Below are positions 18,765 through 28,952 of a DNA stretch of 64,000 nt, piece by piece. The stretch covers positions 61,294-125,293 of the forward strand of contig NZ_PNEC01000008.1 of the NCBI RefSeq assembly GCF_005886345.1, read 5' to 3'. Under the pieces are notes generated by a model. It saw nothing but the letters and a program-made list of their open reading frames with translations, ran no database searches and had not been told where the DNA came from. This DNA comes from Pseudoalteromonas phenolica (GTDB lineage: Bacteria > Pseudomonadota > Gammaproteobacteria > Enterobacterales > Alteromonadaceae). Made by a program: the position numbers and the translations under genes. Every line of letters starts with the position of its first letter. Position 1 is the first letter of the stretch.

Positions 18765-19991
18765 TTAGCCACCGAAGTCATCTAGTAAGATGTTTTCGTC
18801 TTCAACGCCTAAATCTTTAAGCATGTTGATTACAGCCGCGTTCATCATTGGAGGACCACACATGTAGAACTCACAATCTTCAGGCGCTTCATGGTCTTTC
18901 AGGTAGTTTTCTAAAAGAACATTATGGATGAAGCCGGTGTAACCTTCCCAGTTGTCCTCTGGTTGAGGATCTGAAAGCGCTACGTGCCATTCAAAGTTTT
19001 CGTTATCAGCCGCAAGGCCATCGAAATCTTCTACGTAGAACATCTCACGCTTAGAACGAGCACCGTACCAGAAAGACATCTTACGGTCTGAGTTAAGACG
19101 CTTAAGCTGATCGAAGATGTGTGAACGCATTGGCGCCATACCAGCACCACCACCTACGAACACCATTTCTGCATCAGTTTCTTTCGCGAAGAATTCACCG
19201 AATGGACCAGAAATAGTCACTTTATCACCTTCTTTAAGTGACCAGATGAACGATGACATCTTACCACATGGTAGGCTTAGGTTGTTTGGCGGCGGAGTCG
19301 CGATACGTACGTTAAGCATGATGATGCCGTACTCTTCTGGGTAGTTAGCCATTGAGTATGCACGGATCGTTTCGTCGTCAACTTTAGACTCAAGATTGAA
19401 GAAGCCAAAACGCTCCCAATCTGCACGATATTCCTCAGGAATATCGAAGTCAGCGTATTTAACGTGATGAGCTGGCGCTTCAATTTGGATGTAACCACCT
19501 GCACGGAAAGGTACAACCTCACCATCAGGGATACCAAGCTTAAGCTCTTTGATGAATGTCGCTTTGTTATCGTTAGAGATAACTGTACATTCCCACTTCT
19601 TAACACCGAAGATTTCTTCTTCTACTTCGATTTCCATGTCAGTTTTAACAGCAACCTGACACGCTAGACGACAACCTTCACGCGCTTCACCTTTTGAAAT
19701 ATGGTCAAGCTCAGTTGGCAGGATATCACCACCACCCGCTTTAACGTGAACGGTACATTGGCCACAAGAACCACCACCGCCACAAGCAGATGAAATGAAG
19801 ATACCAGCGTCTGCTAGTGCACCTAGTAGTTTACCACCTGGTGCTGAAGTAACTGCCTTTTCAGGGTCACCGTTAATGCTGATTGTGATGTCACCGCTTG
19901 GTACAAGCTTCGACTTCGCTGCAATGATGATCAATACAAGCATTACAACGATAGCGATGAACATCCCTACGCCTAAATATACCTCAAGCAT
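18765..19991 (-). CDS. nqrF: Na+-NQR subunit F (NADH-oxidising)
   Basis: A 408-residue subunit: N-terminal membrane helix (about 3-25), 2Fe-2S ferredoxin domain with [10 protein letters not shown] and a further Cys in EGCRLACQ, then a ferredoxin-reductase module with the FAD motif RAYSMANYP and the NAD site [13 protein letters not shown] and CGPPMMN. It takes electrons from NADH and passes them via FAD and 2Fe-2S to the membrane subunits. It is the last gene of nqrABCDEF. Length matches V. cholerae NqrF (408). Confidence 0.97.
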   Translation of the reverse strand: MLEVYLGVGMFIAIVVMLVLIIIAAKSKLVPSGDITISINGDPEKAVTSAPGGKLLGALADAGIFISSACGGGGSCGQCTVHVKAGGGDILPTELDHISKGEAREGCRLACQVAVKTDMEIEVEEEIFGVKKWECTVISNDNKATFIKELKLGIPDGEVVPFRAGGYIQIEAPAHHVKYADFDIPEEYRADWERFGFFNLESKVDDETIRAYSMANYPEEYGIIMLNVRIATPPPNNLSLPCGKMSSFIWSLKEGDKVTISGPFGEFFAKETDAEMVFVGGGAGMAPMRSHIFDQLKRLNSDRKMSFWYGARSKREMFYVEDFDGLAADNENFEWHVALSDPQPEDNWEGYTGFIHNVLLENYLKDHEAPEDCEFYMCGPPMMNAAVINMLKDLGVEDENILLDDFGG

Positions 19992-20008
19992 GATTTTTCC
20001 TCGCTAAA

Positions 20009-20617
20009 TTAAAGTGAAATACCAGAGAATGACATGAAGCCAAGACCCATTAGACCTACTGTGATGAAGGTAATACCTAAACCACGAAGACCATCTGGTA
20101 CGTCTGAATACTTCATCTTCTCACGGATACCAGCAAGTAACACGATTGCTAGTGCCCAACCTACACCTGAGCCTAAACCAAATACCACAGACTCACCGAA
20201 GTTCAGGTTACGCTCAACCATGAATGCTACTGCACCGAAAATCGCACAGTTTACAGTGATTAGTGGTAAGAAGATGCCTAGTGCGTTGTATAGCGCAGGG
20301 AAGAACTTGTCTAGAGTCATCTCAAGGATCTGTACAAGTGCTGCGATTACACCGATGAAAGTTAGGAACTTAAGGAAGCTTAAGTCAGCTTCAGGGAAGC
20401 CTAACCACTCTAGTGCACCTGGCGCTAAGATTGCAGAGTAAACTAACTGGTTTACTGGAACAGCAACACCAAGAACGAAAATTACTGCAACACCGAGACC
20501 CATTGATGTAGTTACTTTCTTAGATACAGCAAGGAAAGTACACATACCTAGGAAGAAAGATAACGCTAAGTTTTCAATGAAAACCGCTTTAACGAATAAA
20601 TTAATATATTGTTCCAT
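20009..20617 (-). CDS. nqrE: Na+-NQR subunit E
   Basis: A 202-residue polytopic membrane protein with about six helices. NqrD and NqrE are inverted-topology homologues that together hold an iron centre between conserved half-helix Cys residues. Here [11 protein letters not shown] and [11 protein letters not shown] carry those cysteines. Located 10 bases after nqrD with a clean ribosome site (AGGAGAGAG) just upstream. Confidence 0.96.
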   Translation of the reverse strand: MEQYINLFVKAVFIENLALSFFLGMCTFLAVSKKVTTSMGLGVAVIFVLGVAVPVNQLVYSAILAPGALEWLGFPEADLSFLKFLTFIGVIAALVQILEMTLDKFFPALYNALGIFLPLITVNCAIFGAVAFMVERNLNFGESVVFGLGSGVGWALAIVLLAGIREKMKYSDVPDGLRGLGITFITVGLMGLGFMSFSGISL

Positions 20618-20627
20618 CTCTCTCTCC

Positions 20628-21260
20628 TTATGCCTTCGCTTCTACTTGGTCTTTCTTATAAGTACGAAGTACCCAGATGAAGAAACCAATGATGAAGAAC
20701 GAGCTTGGCGGTAGGATTAATAGACCCATAGGCTGGTACCAACCACCTTCAGAAATAAGTGGTAAAATCTCGATACCAAAGAGTGTACCTGAACCACCTA
20801 GTTCACGAATGAATGCAACAGTTAGAAGTACTACCGAGTAACCTAAACCGTTACCAATACCATCAAGGAATGACATCAGTGGTGGTGTCTTCATTGCATA
20901 TGCTTCTGCGCGACCCATTACGATACAGTTAGTAATGATTAGACCAACGAATACCGAAAGTTCTTTCGCTGTTGCATAAACAAACGCTTGAAGCGTTTGG
21001 TCTACCACGATTACCAATGAAGCGATGATTGTCATCTGAACGATGATACGAACGCTTGATGGGATGTGGTTACGGATCATAGAGATAAATAAACTTGAGA
21101 AAGCACATACTAATGTCAGAGCGATTGACATGATAAGTGCATTCTTAAGGCTTGATGTCACTGCTAGTGCAGAACAAATACCAAGTACTTGAAGCGCAAT
21201 TGGGTTGTTCGCAAAAACAGGGCCAAACAAGACTTCTTTCATTTCTTTTGCATTTGCCAT
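20628..21260 (-). CDS. nqrD: Na+-NQR subunit D
   Basis: A 210-residue, six-helix membrane subunit. The family segments [14 protein letters not shown] and [16 protein letters not shown] provide the Cys residues of the membrane iron centre shared with NqrE. It overlaps nqrC by one base at 21260. Length equals that of the Vibrio protein (about 210). Confidence 0.96.
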   Translation of the reverse strand: MANAKEMKEVLFGPVFANNPIALQVLGICSALAVTSSLKNALIMSIALTLVCAFSSLFISMIRNHIPSSVRIIVQMTIIASLVIVVDQTLQAFVYATAKELSVFVGLIITNCIVMGRAEAYAMKTPPLMSFLDGIGNGLGYSVVLLTVAFIRELGGSGTLFGIEILPLISEGGWYQPMGLLILPPSSFFIIGFFIWVLRTYKKDQVEAKA

Positions 21261-22006
21261 TAGTTCAATGCTCCTTTACGTACGTTCGCAAGGAATGGAC
21301 CGAAGGCTTTGTCGCCTGTCCAGAAGTCAACTGTGTTATCAACACCTACAGATGTTAATGTCGCACCAGAAAGACCATCTACTTTGTGTTCGTTGTTACC
21401 AGCAGTACCTTTTACGATATCAAGTGGTAGCTTTTTACCTTCGAACATTGATGTCCAACGTGGGTTTTGGATTTCACCACCAAGACCCGGTGTTTCATTA
21501 TGCTTGTAGAAGTTAATTGCTTTAACAGTCTTAGTATCAGCATCTAGTGCTAAGAAACCATACATAATACCCCAAAGACCGTAACCTTGGATTGGTAGAA
21601 TGATAGTGTCTACTTGACCGCTAGCATCTTTAGAGAAGTAAACTGGAGATTCAGTCGTCATACGCTGAACACCTGCTTTATCTTGCGCTTTTTCAAGCTT
21701 CACACTGCGCTTTGCATCGAACTTAGTTGATTCAAAGTCGAAAGAGTTTGGATCTGTCTCAACAAACTCACCCGTTTTCATATCAACAACGCGTGCTTCG
21801 ATGTTTTCGTTAAATGTTTTGAAAACATCTGCTGAACTATCAATACCTGCTGCAGCAAGAATGTTGCGTTGCACGTCTTGAGTTTTGTTTGCTTGTTGTA
21901 ATGGACGTAGTTGAACAGATGCTAAAGAAACAACAACTGCACATACTAAACATAGGCCAACAACAACGCCTAGCGTTTTGCCAATAGTCTCATTGTTACT
22001 AGACAC
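21260..22006 (-). CDS. nqrC: Na+-NQR subunit C
   Basis: A 248-residue subunit with one N-terminal membrane helix and a periplasmic FMN-binding domain. The FMN attachment site is the Thr of [13 protein letters not shown] placed the start at GTG 22006 (giving [13 protein letters not shown]), because GAGGAG lies 8 bases upstream and family members begin at this point. The upstream in-frame extension to 22063 has no family similarity and lies inside nqrB. The GTG start gives an 8-base overlap with nqrB. Confidence 0.93.
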   Translation of the reverse strand: MSSNNETIGKTLGVVVGLCLVCAVVVSLASVQLRPLQQANKTQDVQRNILAAAGIDSSADVFKTFNENIEARVVDMKTGEFVETDPNSFDFESTKFDAKRSVKLEKAQDKAGVQRMTTESPVYFSKDASGQVDTIILPIQGYGLWGIMYGFLALDADTKTVKAINFYKHNETPGLGGEIQNPRWTSMFEGKKLPLDIVKGTAGNNEHKVDGLSGATLTSVGVDNTVDFWTGDKAFGPFLANVRKGALN

Positions 22007-23198
22007 GTGCCAATCTCCTCTTAACGTTAGACTGTACAACGAAGTGGTCGAATAATGGTGCAAATAGGTTAGCGAATAGAATTGCTAACATCATACCTTC
22101 TGGGTATGCAGGGTTAACTACACGAACCAGAACAACCATTACACCGATAAGTGCACCGTATGCGAATTTACCTTTATTTGTGAAAGACGCAGAAACTGGG
22201 TCAGTCGCCATAAAGAACATACCGAATGCAAAACCACCTAGTACTAAGTGCCAGTGCCAAGGCATTGCAAATGCTGGGTTAGTTTCAGAACCAATCATGT
22301 TAAGAAGTAGAGACATCACTACCATACCTAGGAATACACCTAGCACGATACGCCATGACGCAATACGAACATAAATTAGGAACAAACCACCAATCATTAG
22401 TGCTAGCGTTGAAACCTCACCCATAGAACCTTGTACGAAGCCATAGAAAGCATCCCACCAAAGTGCCATATTGTTGTAATCAAGTGCACCTTGCGCCGCT
22501 AGACCTAGGTTTGTTGCACCTGTGAATGAATCAACTGCAGTCCAAACCGTATCACCCGAGATATCAGCTGGGTATGCAAAGAATAAGAACGCACGGCCTG
22601 CTAATGCTGGGTTAAGGAAGTTACGACCTGTACCACCGAATACTTCTTTTGCAACTACAACGCCAAAAGTAATACCTAACGCGGCTTGCCATAACGGAAT
22701 TGTAGAAGGAAGAATCAATGAGAATAATACAGACGTTACGAAGAAACCTTCGTTAACTTCGTGCTTACGGATTGAAGCGAATAATACTTCCCAGAAACCA
22801 CCAACGATAAATACCGTCGCATAAACTGGTAGGAAGAAACATGCACCATAGAAGAACTTAGCACCAATACCTGATTGTGCAGTAAGCTCACCACCTAATG
22901 CTTGGAAAATAGCAGCCTGCCAAGTGTTGGCAATTTCAAAACCGTTACCAATTGCTAGAGCAGCTTGGTGACCGATGTTAAACATACCAAAGAACATTGC
23001 AGGGAACGTCGCCATCCACACTAAAATCATAATACGTTTTAGGTCGATGTTATCACGAACGTGCGTGCCGCCTTTATTTACATAACCAGGAGTGTAGAAA
23101 ACGGTTGCGACTGCTTCATACAGGGCATACCACTTTTCATGCTTTCCGCCAGGTTCAAAATGCGGCTCGATGTCTTCTAGAAATTTCTTTAAGGCCAT
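21999..23198 (-). CDS. nqrB: Na+-NQR subunit B
   Basis: A 399-residue multi-spanning subunit that binds FMN covalently and, in Vibrio, riboflavin, and forms much of the sodium pathway. The FMN Thr lies in [10 protein letters not shown] (about 230-239). Conserved membrane segments include [20 protein letters not shown] and [19 protein letters not shown]. It is 4 bases from nqrA and overlaps nqrC. The covalent FMN site requires ApbE, encoded downstream. Confidence 0.97.
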   Translation of the reverse strand: MALKKFLEDIEPHFEPGGKHEKWYALYEAVATVFYTPGYVNKGGTHVRDNIDLKRIMILVWMATFPAMFFGMFNIGHQAALAIGNGFEIANTWQAAIFQALGGELTAQSGIGAKFFYGACFFLPVYATVFIVGGFWEVLFASIRKHEVNEGFFVTSVLFSLILPSTIPLWQAALGITFGVVVAKEVFGGTGRNFLNPALAGRAFLFFAYPADISGDTVWTAVDSFTGATNLGLAAQGALDYNNMALWWDAFYGFVQGSMGEVSTLALMIGGLFLIYVRIASWRIVLGVFLGMVVMSLLLNMIGSETNPAFAMPWHWHLVLGGFAFGMFFMATDPVSASFTNKGKFAYGALIGVMVVLVRVVNPAYPEGMMLAILFANLFAPLFDHFVVQSNVKRRLARV

Positions 23199-23202
23199 GA
23201 TA

Positions 23203-24546
23203 TTAACCTTCCTTCTCGATAGTAGTCAGGCAATCACGTAAGATTGCGCCATACTCATACTTACCTGGACATACGAAGGTACACAGTGCTAAATCTTCTT
23301 CATCTAGCTCTAATGCACCAAGCGCAATTGCACTGTCTAAATCACGTGCAATTAAGTCACGAAGTAGTGGTGTAGGTAAAATGTCGAGTGGCATAACACG
23401 CTCATAGTTACCGATTGGTACCATTGCACGCTTAGAACCACCTGTAGACGTTGTCATATTGAACAAACGGCTCGGTGCTAAGTGTGAGATAAATGTACGT
23501 GTTACAGAGAATTTGTTGCTACCTGGTGCAATCCAACCAAATAGTTCTTTCTCGCGACCTTCAAGTAATACTGATACTTGAGTATGGTAGCGACCAAGGA
23601 AAGCGTGAGGGCCGGTTGCTGTTTTACCAGCTAACACAGAGCCAGAAATGACTCGGTTATCACCGTCTTCAAGCTCGCCTGCAACTAAATCAGTTAGAGA
23701 AGCGCCAACTTGTGTTTTAACTAAGCGAGGATTCTTAACGCGAGGACCCGCTAAAGCAACCACACGGTCAGAGTAGATTTCACCAGTAAGGAATAACTTA
23801 CCGAATGCAATCACATCTTGGTAACCTAAATGCCATACCTGCTTGTTTTCAGATACTGGATCTAGGTGATGGATGTGAGTACCTACTAAACCTGCAGGGT
23901 GTTTACCACCAAACTCATGAACTTCAACTTGAGAAAGTGAAGAACTTGGTACATTGCTACCTGCTTGCTTACATACGAACACTTTACCATCAGTTAAGCG
24001 AGATACTACAGCAAGACCCGCTTCAAACGCTTCAACGTTTTCAGCAATGATCACAGCAGGATCTGCAGCTAATGGGTTTGTGTCGATTGCAGTCACAAAG
24101 ATTGAACTTGCAGTTGCATCTAGTGCTGCCACTCGGCTGAATGGACGAGCACGTAGCGCTGGCCATTGACCAGATTCAACAAGCACTTCTTTTACTTTTT
24201 CACGGTCTAGGTTGCTTAAATCAGCAGCCGCCACCTTTTCAAAAGTAACCTGCTCGTTGCCTTGCACTTCAATCACGATAGATTGAAGAACACGCTTAGC
24301 ACCACGGTTAATTTCTTTAACTACACCAGAAGCTGGTGCAGTGAACTTGACGCCTGGGTTCTTTTTGTCTTCAAAAAGAACTTGGCCTTTTTTGACTTGG
24401 TCATCCACGCGAACATGCATGGTTGGACGCATACCGATAAATTCTTCACCTAGCACGGCAACTCGTTTGACAGCTACGCCATCATGAATTACTTGCTGAG
24501 GTGCGCCCTCTATTGGTAAGTCCAGACCTTTTTTTATGTTGATCAT
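23203..24546 (-). CDS. nqrA: Na+-NQR subunit A
   Basis: A 447-residue cytoplasmic-side subunit implicated in quinone binding. It starts [16 protein letters not shown], as in other NqrA proteins, so I place the start at ATG 24546. The frame remains open to 24645, but that extra part has no family similarity. No good Shine-Dalgarno sequence is visible at 24546 or at the ATG four codons upstream (24558). It is the first gene of nqrABCDEF. A 390-base untranslated region with a palindrome lies upstream. Confidence 0.93.
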   Translation of the reverse strand: MINIKKGLDLPIEGAPQQVIHDGVAVKRVAVLGEEFIGMRPTMHVRVDDQVKKGQVLFEDKKNPGVKFTAPASGVVKEINRGAKRVLQSIVIEVQGNEQVTFEKVAAADLSNLDREKVKEVLVESGQWPALRARPFSRVAALDATASSIFVTAIDTNPLAADPAVIIAENVEAFEAGLAVVSRLTDGKVFVCKQAGSNVPSSSLSQVEVHEFGGKHPAGLVGTHIHHLDPVSENKQVWHLGYQDVIAFGKLFLTGEIYSDRVVALAGPRVKNPRLVKTQVGASLTDLVAGELEDGDNRVISGSVLAGKTATGPHAFLGRYHTQVSVLLEGREKELFGWIAPGSNKFSVTRTFISHLAPSRLFNMTTSTGGSKRAMVPIGNYERVMPLDILPTPLLRDLIARDLDSAIALGALELDEEDLALCTFVCPGKYEYGAILRDCLTTIEKEG

Positions 24547-24678
24547 ACGCACTTGCATTACATTAACGGAAAGAAATTGAAAAATCTTTTTTTGCCCCAA
24601 GATCAAGAAAGTGACCATTCTGTATTCGGCAAAGCCAAGCGACAAAACAATCCATAACTAAAACCTTGTAGACGAGTC

Positions 24679-24694
24679 CTCACATATATGTGAG
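24679..24694. promoter_or_regulatory. Perfect 16-bp palindrome upstream of nqrA, candidate operator
   Basis: CTCACATATATGTGAG is its own reverse complement. It lies 133 bases upstream of the nqrA start. Such symmetry is typical of dimeric regulator sites; the regulator is unknown. Confidence 0.4.
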
Positions 24695-24778
24695 ATTTTA
24701 ACATTAATAACCCCCACTATGCGAGTGGAATTATGAAATTAATCCAGATTTACAAGGTCTTTTCGAGGAGAAAATAGA

Positions 24779-24817
24779 ATGAATTTAGTTCAATTTAGAC
24801 CAAAGTCCAGTTGCTGA
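24779..24817 (+). CDS. Possible 12-residue leader-like peptide
   Basis: ATG at 24779 is preceded by GAGGAG with an 8-base spacer and encodes MNLVQFRPKSSC before a TGA. It runs opposite to both flanking genes, nqrA and fabV. The ribosome site is better than most in this window, but the frame is so short that chance is a real possibility. No function is suggested. Confidence 0.25.
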   Translation: MNLVQFRPKSSC

Positions 24818-24890
24818 AATACGCAATGAATCACTTTAGATGAGCAAAAAGAAAGCTTAAGAAGTTAGTAAAATGAACTATGCAAAAGCA

Positions 24891-24912
24891 AAAAAGGCCG
24901 GCAGAGCCAGCC
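24891..24912 (-). terminator. Terminator after fabV
   Basis: On the minus strand GGCTGGC - TCT - GCCGGCC (one G-T pair) is followed directly by TTTTTT. It lies 24 bases after the fabV stop. Confidence 0.85.
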
Positions 24913-24936
24913 CAGTTATTAAGGTAGTTTAGATGT

Positions 24937-26127
24937 TTAAACTAAGTTGTTAATCTCAACTACTGTGTCTACGTCTTGCTCGTAGTTAACACCGTCAACG
25001 CCGAAACCAAATAGCTTCAAGAATTCATTGTGGTAGCCAACATAGTCTGTTAACTCATCAATGGTGTCTGTATCAACTGTATCCCAAATATGCTGAATAC
25101 GCGCTTGTACGTCCTCTTCTAGCTCTTTGTAGTTTTGGAATAGGTGACCACCATCGTCAAAACGAGGGGTTGCACCATATAGGTTTTCGTTGAATAGTCC
25201 GTGGATCTGTTCAATTGTACCTTCATAAATACCATCTGCCTTAGTCACTTTGAATAAAGCTGAAATATATAGCGGCATGATAGGAATAGCTGAGCTTGCT
25301 TGTGTCACAACAGCGTTGAGTGAAGAAACATACGCTTCACCTTTTAGAGTGGCTGTCGCTTCACGAATTGCTATAGTAGCTCGGTCTAAATCTTCCTTTG
25401 CTTTACCGATGGTAGCGTGACCGTAGATTGGCCAAGTTAGCTCTTTACCGATATAAGTGTAAGCGCTTGTTTTGAAACCCTCAGCTAACACGCCTGCATC
25501 TTTTAATGCATTGATCCAAAGCTCCCAATCTTCACCACCCATCACTTTTACTGTGTTAGCGATTTCGTCTTCATTCGCAGCTTCTACGCTTACAGAATCG
25601 ATTATACGCTTAGAGGTATTTAAGTTCTTCGTTGTGATGTCTTGACCGATAGGTTTAAGCACCGATGAATGAGTTTCACCCGTTTTAGGATCAGTACGAC
25701 GCGGAGATGCAAGGCTATAGATTACTAAATCTACTTTACCCATTTCAGCTTTAATCGTTTCAACTGTTTTAGCTTTAAGCTCATCAGAGAACGCATCGCC
25801 ATTGATATTTTTAGACCAAAGACCCGCCGCTTCTGCTGCATTTTGGAAAGCTGCCGTGTTATACCAACCTGCTGAAGCTGGCTTTTTCTCAGTACCTTCT
25901 TTTTCGAAGAAAATACCCAGAGTTTTAGCACCAGAGCCAAACGCTGCTGTAATACGAGAAGCTAGGCCGTAACCCGTTGATGCACCAATTACAAGTACGT
26001 TTTTAGGACCGTTTTCTAACTGCCCTTGTGCTTTTACATAATCGATTTGCTCTTGAACGTGAGCGGCACAACCAGCGGGGTGTGCATTGGTACAAATAAA
26101 ACCACGAATTTTCGGCTTAATGACCAT
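24937..26127 (-). CDS. fabV: Trans-2-enoyl-ACP reductase FabV
   Basis: A 396-residue NADH-dependent enoyl reductase that completes each cycle of fatty acid elongation. Visible: N-terminal MVIKPKIRGFICTNAHP, the nucleotide-binding VLVIGASTGYGLASR (about 45-59) and the Tyr-x8-Lys catalytic pair in YGHATIGKAK. Length fits FabV (about 400). FabV is typical of Vibrio, Pseudomonas and Alteromonadales and is triclosan-resistant in characterised cases. Monocistronic with its own terminator. Confidence 0.96.
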   Translation of the reverse strand: MVIKPKIRGFICTNAHPAGCAAHVQEQIDYVKAQGQLENGPKNVLVIGASTGYGLASRITAAFGSGAKTLGIFFEKEGTEKKPASAGWYNTAAFQNAAEAAGLWSKNINGDAFSDELKAKTVETIKAEMGKVDLVIYSLASPRRTDPKTGETHSSVLKPIGQDITTKNLNTSKRIIDSVSVEAANEDEIANTVKVMGGEDWELWINALKDAGVLAEGFKTSAYTYIGKELTWPIYGHATIGKAKEDLDRATIAIREATATLKGEAYVSSLNAVVTQASSAIPIMPLYISALFKVTKADGIYEGTIEQIHGLFNENLYGATPRFDDGGHLFQNYKELEEDVQARIQHIWDTVDTDTIDELTDYVGYHNEFLKLFGFGVDGVNYEQDVDTVVEINNLV

Positions 26128-26255
26128 GATGATTCCTATCTTTATTTAAATTTACGGAGCGTATTTTAAAGGCTGATCTTAAAAATACAGGTCTGATCAG
26201 CTATAAAATTAGGCTTAACTCGATGATATAAAGTCTCGCTTAACCCTAATTTTGA

Positions 26256-26570
26256 CTATTTATCGAATTTCGAACCACCTAAACATTTTGGTGACTCAGG
26301 AATTTGTCCATGCTGCTCTGAATACTCCTCAGGCGTATAGGCATGAATAGACAAAGCATGAATATGCTCAGCTAATTCAACTTTTAGAATGTCGTTAATT
26401 TGTCGATGGCGCGGTAATAGGCGCTTACCCGCAAACTCTTCACTGACCACAATTACTTTAAAGTGAGACTCTTCGCCACGGCTGTGCATATGGCTTTCAT
26501 TTATGACATTTAAATGCTTGCAAGCGATTGCCGCAGCGATTTTTTCTTCGATCTGAGATTGCATTGACAT
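26256..26570 (-). CDS. bolA: BolA family protein
   Basis: A protein of 104 residues from the ATG at 26570 (MSMQSQIEEKI), which lines up with E. coli BolA (about 105). The frame could begin eight codons earlier at 26594. Core features: NESHMHSRGEESHFKVIVVS, RLLPRHRQI and IHALSIHAYTPEEY, matching the stress/morphology BolA rather than IbaG. BolA proteins bind monothiol glutaredoxins and 2Fe-2S clusters and can act as DNA-binding regulators. The adjacent AlkB-like gene runs in the same direction 50 bases upstream. Confidence 0.9.
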   Translation of the reverse strand: MSMQSQIEEKIAAAIACKHLNVINESHMHSRGEESHFKVIVVSEEFAGKRLLPRHRQINDILKVELAEHIHALSIHAYTPEEYSEQHGQIPESPKCLGGSKFDK

Positions 26571-26619
26571 GAATATAAACTCTGCATTTTTCAATTGTGG
26601 CTACTATACCGAGATAGGA

Positions 26620-27219
26620 TTATTTAACAATACTTCTAAATGTCAGGTTGATACGCCCGCCTTTTACTTTGCTTTGTTTCGGCAGTGAGTGCTGGAAAAG
26701 TTGCTGACTGTTACCTGACATCACTAAACAACAACCGTGCTCGAGCATTAACTCCCATTGCTGACCTGTCGTTTTATGTTTGATCTTAAATTTACGTGCA
26801 GCGCCTAAAGAAATTGAAATGATTAAAGGTTCAGCGCCTAACTCAACCTCATCATCACTATGCCATCCCATAGTGTCATGACCATCTCGATACCAATTTA
26901 ATAGCAGGGCATTAAACGTCTGATTATAGTGGCTCTGAAGTTTACTGCGCATCGCAGCCAATGGTTTCGTCCAGCATTGATTAGCTAATGTATGGTTTGA
27001 GTAAGCATAATGTACCCCTTCATCTGCCACAAAGCTCTGCAAACGAGGAATAGGATGAAACTTACCGAAAACCTGAATACTGGGTTGTTGCCAGTTTAAC
27101 TCCCCAGTGAGGTGTTCATACAAGTCGAGCCCTTTTTGAAATGAGATCAAATTTGGAAAATAAGCAAACCCCTCGGGTAACTCAGGTTTAGTGAGTTTTG
27201 ATGTCATGCTATTATTCAC
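26620..27219 (-). CDS. AlkB-like 2-oxoglutarate/Fe(II) dioxygenase
   Basis: A 199-residue AlkB-family protein. The iron ligands are visible as the HxD of MGWHSDDE and the distal His of LFQHSLPK, and the 2-oxoglutarate Arg is in GGRINLTFR. The PIPRLQSF segment resembles human ALKBH2/3-type repair enzymes more than E. coli AlkB. The family demethylates N1-methyladenine and N3-methylcytosine in DNA or RNA; exact substrate is not determinable here. It is divergent from rlmG with only 28 bases between starts. Confidence 0.85.
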   Translation of the reverse strand: MNNSMTSKLTKPELPEGFAYFPNLISFQKGLDLYEHLTGELNWQQPSIQVFGKFHPIPRLQSFVADEGVHYAYSNHTLANQCWTKPLAAMRSKLQSHYNQTFNALLLNWYRDGHDTMGWHSDDEVELGAEPLIISISLGAARKFKIKHKTTGQQWELMLEHGCCLVMSGNSQQLFQHSLPKQSKVKGGRINLTFRSIVK

Positions 27220-27247
27220 CTCATAAAATGACTACTTATAAAAAACT

Positions 27248-28396
27248 ATGACGACTGAAGCTGAATTGGGCGGCCACTCGCTAACTTTACATCGATTTCC
27301 CCTTTATCAAAAAAATAGAAGCCTACAAGCGTGGGATTCAGCCGATGAGTATTTAATCGAACATATTCAAAACGAATACACTAACGCACAACATATTTTG
27401 GTATTAAATGATGGCTTTGGCGCCTTAAGCTGTGCGTTACATGCTTTAGATACGCAAAACTCTCGCAAAGTGACCAGTTTTAATGATTCTTATGTCAGTC
27501 AGCAAGCGTGCCTTTATAACCTTGAAGAAAACGAGTTAGAAAGTCGTCACACTGGATTACTTGATAGTCTCTCAGATTTACCTAGCGACGTTGATCTTAT
27601 TCTTATCAAAATCCCAAAAAATGCTGGCTTTTTGCAATATCAACTTAGTTTGCTTAGTCAGTTTGAGAATGATGTGCCAGTGATCGCTGCCGGTAAAGCG
27701 AAAGAGATACACACATCTACATTAAAAAGCTTCAGCCATTTTATTGCTGAGCCTTCGACCAGTTTAGCAGTTAAGAAATCACGTCTTATTTTTAGTCAAA
27801 CAAAACACAAAAAGCAGACTTGTAAGTTTCCGGTGAGTTGGCCTTTAGAAAAAACTGATTTCACTGTCTTAAACCACGCTAATGTATTTTCTCGTGATTC
27901 CCTTGATATTGGCGCGCGTTTTTTTAGCAATTATTTACCACAGGGTAAGAAACCGTTAAGGATTATTGATTTAGGCTGTGGAAATGGTGTTATCGGCTTA
28001 CAAACACTGGCAAAAATGCCAAATGCTAAGGTTACTTTTGTTGATGAATCGGCCATGGCTGTCGCCAGCGCCAAAGCAAATATCGAAAATAACTTACCTG
28101 AGCGTGTGCAAGATTGTGAGTTTGTTCAAGATGATTGTTTAACAAATTTTGCACCTAACAGTGCAGACTTGGTTTTGTGTAACCCGCCATTTCACCAAGC
28201 ACAAGCGATCACAGATCATATTGCGTGGCAGATGTTTTTGCAAGCGAAGCAAACGCTCAGATCCGGCGGTGAATTACGTATTATTGGTAATCGTCATTTA
28301 GACTATCAAGAAAAATTGCTCCGCTTATTCGGAAACTGTAAAGTCATTGGTAACAATAAAAAATTTACTGTGCTAAGTACCACAAAGAGAGGCTAA
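27248..28396 (+). CDS. rlmG: 23S rRNA (guanine(1835)-N2)-methyltransferase RlmG
   Basis: A 382-residue protein with two methyltransferase-like domains. The N-terminal half is degenerate. The C-terminal half carries motif I IIDLGCGNGVIGLQ and catalytic NPPFH. This duplicated architecture is shared by RlmG and RsmC; length and sequence favour RlmG (RsmC is encoded separately at 50.7 kb). Target is the exocyclic amine of G1835 in 23S rRNA. It heads a short plus-strand run with yajG, a cyclophilin and ampG, spaced 2-15 bases apart. Confidence 0.85.
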   Translation: MTTEAELGGHSLTLHRFPLYQKNRSLQAWDSADEYLIEHIQNEYTNAQHILVLNDGFGALSCALHALDTQNSRKVTSFNDSYVSQQACLYNLEENELESRHTGLLDSLSDLPSDVDLILIKIPKNAGFLQYQLSLLSQFENDVPVIAAGKAKEIHTSTLKSFSHFIAEPSTSLAVKKSRLIFSQTKHKKQTCKFPVSWPLEKTDFTVLNHANVFSRDSLDIGARFFSNYLPQGKKPLRIIDLGCGNGVIGLQTLAKMPNAKVTFVDESAMAVASAKANIENNLPERVQDCEFVQDDCLTNFAPNSADLVLCNPPFHQAQAITDHIAWQMFLQAKQTLRSGGELRIIGNRHLDYQEKLLRLFGNCKVIGNNKKFTVLSTTKRG

Positions 28397-28398
28397 AA

Positions 28399-28950
28399 AT
28401 GAAAAAAATTGCACTTGTATTGTGTGGCATGTTGCTGGCAGGTTGTGCCAGCCAACCAAAATCTGTGATCTTAAACCCGGTATATAAAGCAGGCAAAGTG
28501 GCCGACTTTTATGTACCAGTAACCTTAGCGGTCGAAGACCATAGGATCAGTAAATTCACAATCAAAGTGGTCGATCAAGAGCCTGCAGAATATTTACCTG
28601 ATGCAGCACTAAGTCAGCGAGTTCAAATGGCGTTTGAGCAAGCCCTTAAAACCAATGGCGCACAACTGACTGCAATGAGCAACAACACCTTGACGTTGAA
28701 CATTGATTCTTTTCATTCAAAAGTAACTGAGTCTTACACGCAACATGAAAGCAATGCTGTAGCTAAGTTCAAAGTCTTAGCAACACAAGGAAAGCGTTCA
28801 TTTGAAAAGACTTATACAGGTCAAGCCCAAATGACTGGCCCTCTAAAGCATGAACAAGCAAAAGTAGAAGGTCAGCTAAACAAATTAAGTGAACAAGTGA
28901 TTACCCGTATTGTCTCCGATCCTGCTTTAATTAACTTCTTCAAAGGATAA
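28399..28950 (+). CDS. yajG: YajG family lipoprotein
   Basis: A 183-residue lipoprotein with signal peptide and lipobox LAGC (Cys at about 16), then a soluble domain typical of YajG. The function of YajG is unknown. It starts 2 bases after rlmG and belongs to a neighbourhood that includes ampG, as in E. coli (yajG-ampG), although a cyclophilin gene is inserted between them here. Probably outer- or inner-membrane anchored. Confidence 0.85.
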   Translation: MKKIALVLCGMLLAGCASQPKSVILNPVYKAGKVADFYVPVTLAVEDHRISKFTIKVVDQEPAEYLPDAALSQRVQMAFEQALKTNGAQLTAMSNNTLTLNIDSFHSKVTESYTQHESNAVAKFKVLATQGKRSFEKTYTGQAQMTGPLKHEQAKVEGQLNKLSEQVITRIVSDPALINFFKG

Positions 28951-28952
28951 TT

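Larger units (their letters stand above)
24547..24936. other. Intergenic region nqrA-fabV
   Basis: 390 bases holding the upstream region of nqrA, a perfect 16-base palindrome (24679-24694), a very short plus-strand reading frame with a strong ribosome site (24779-24817) and the fabV terminator. No conserved RNA was recognised. Confidence 0.6.

Noticed and set aside
20034..20441. 135-codon plus-strand frame inside nqrE
   Set aside because: Antisense of a membrane subunit; Pro/Ser/Thr-rich and without support.
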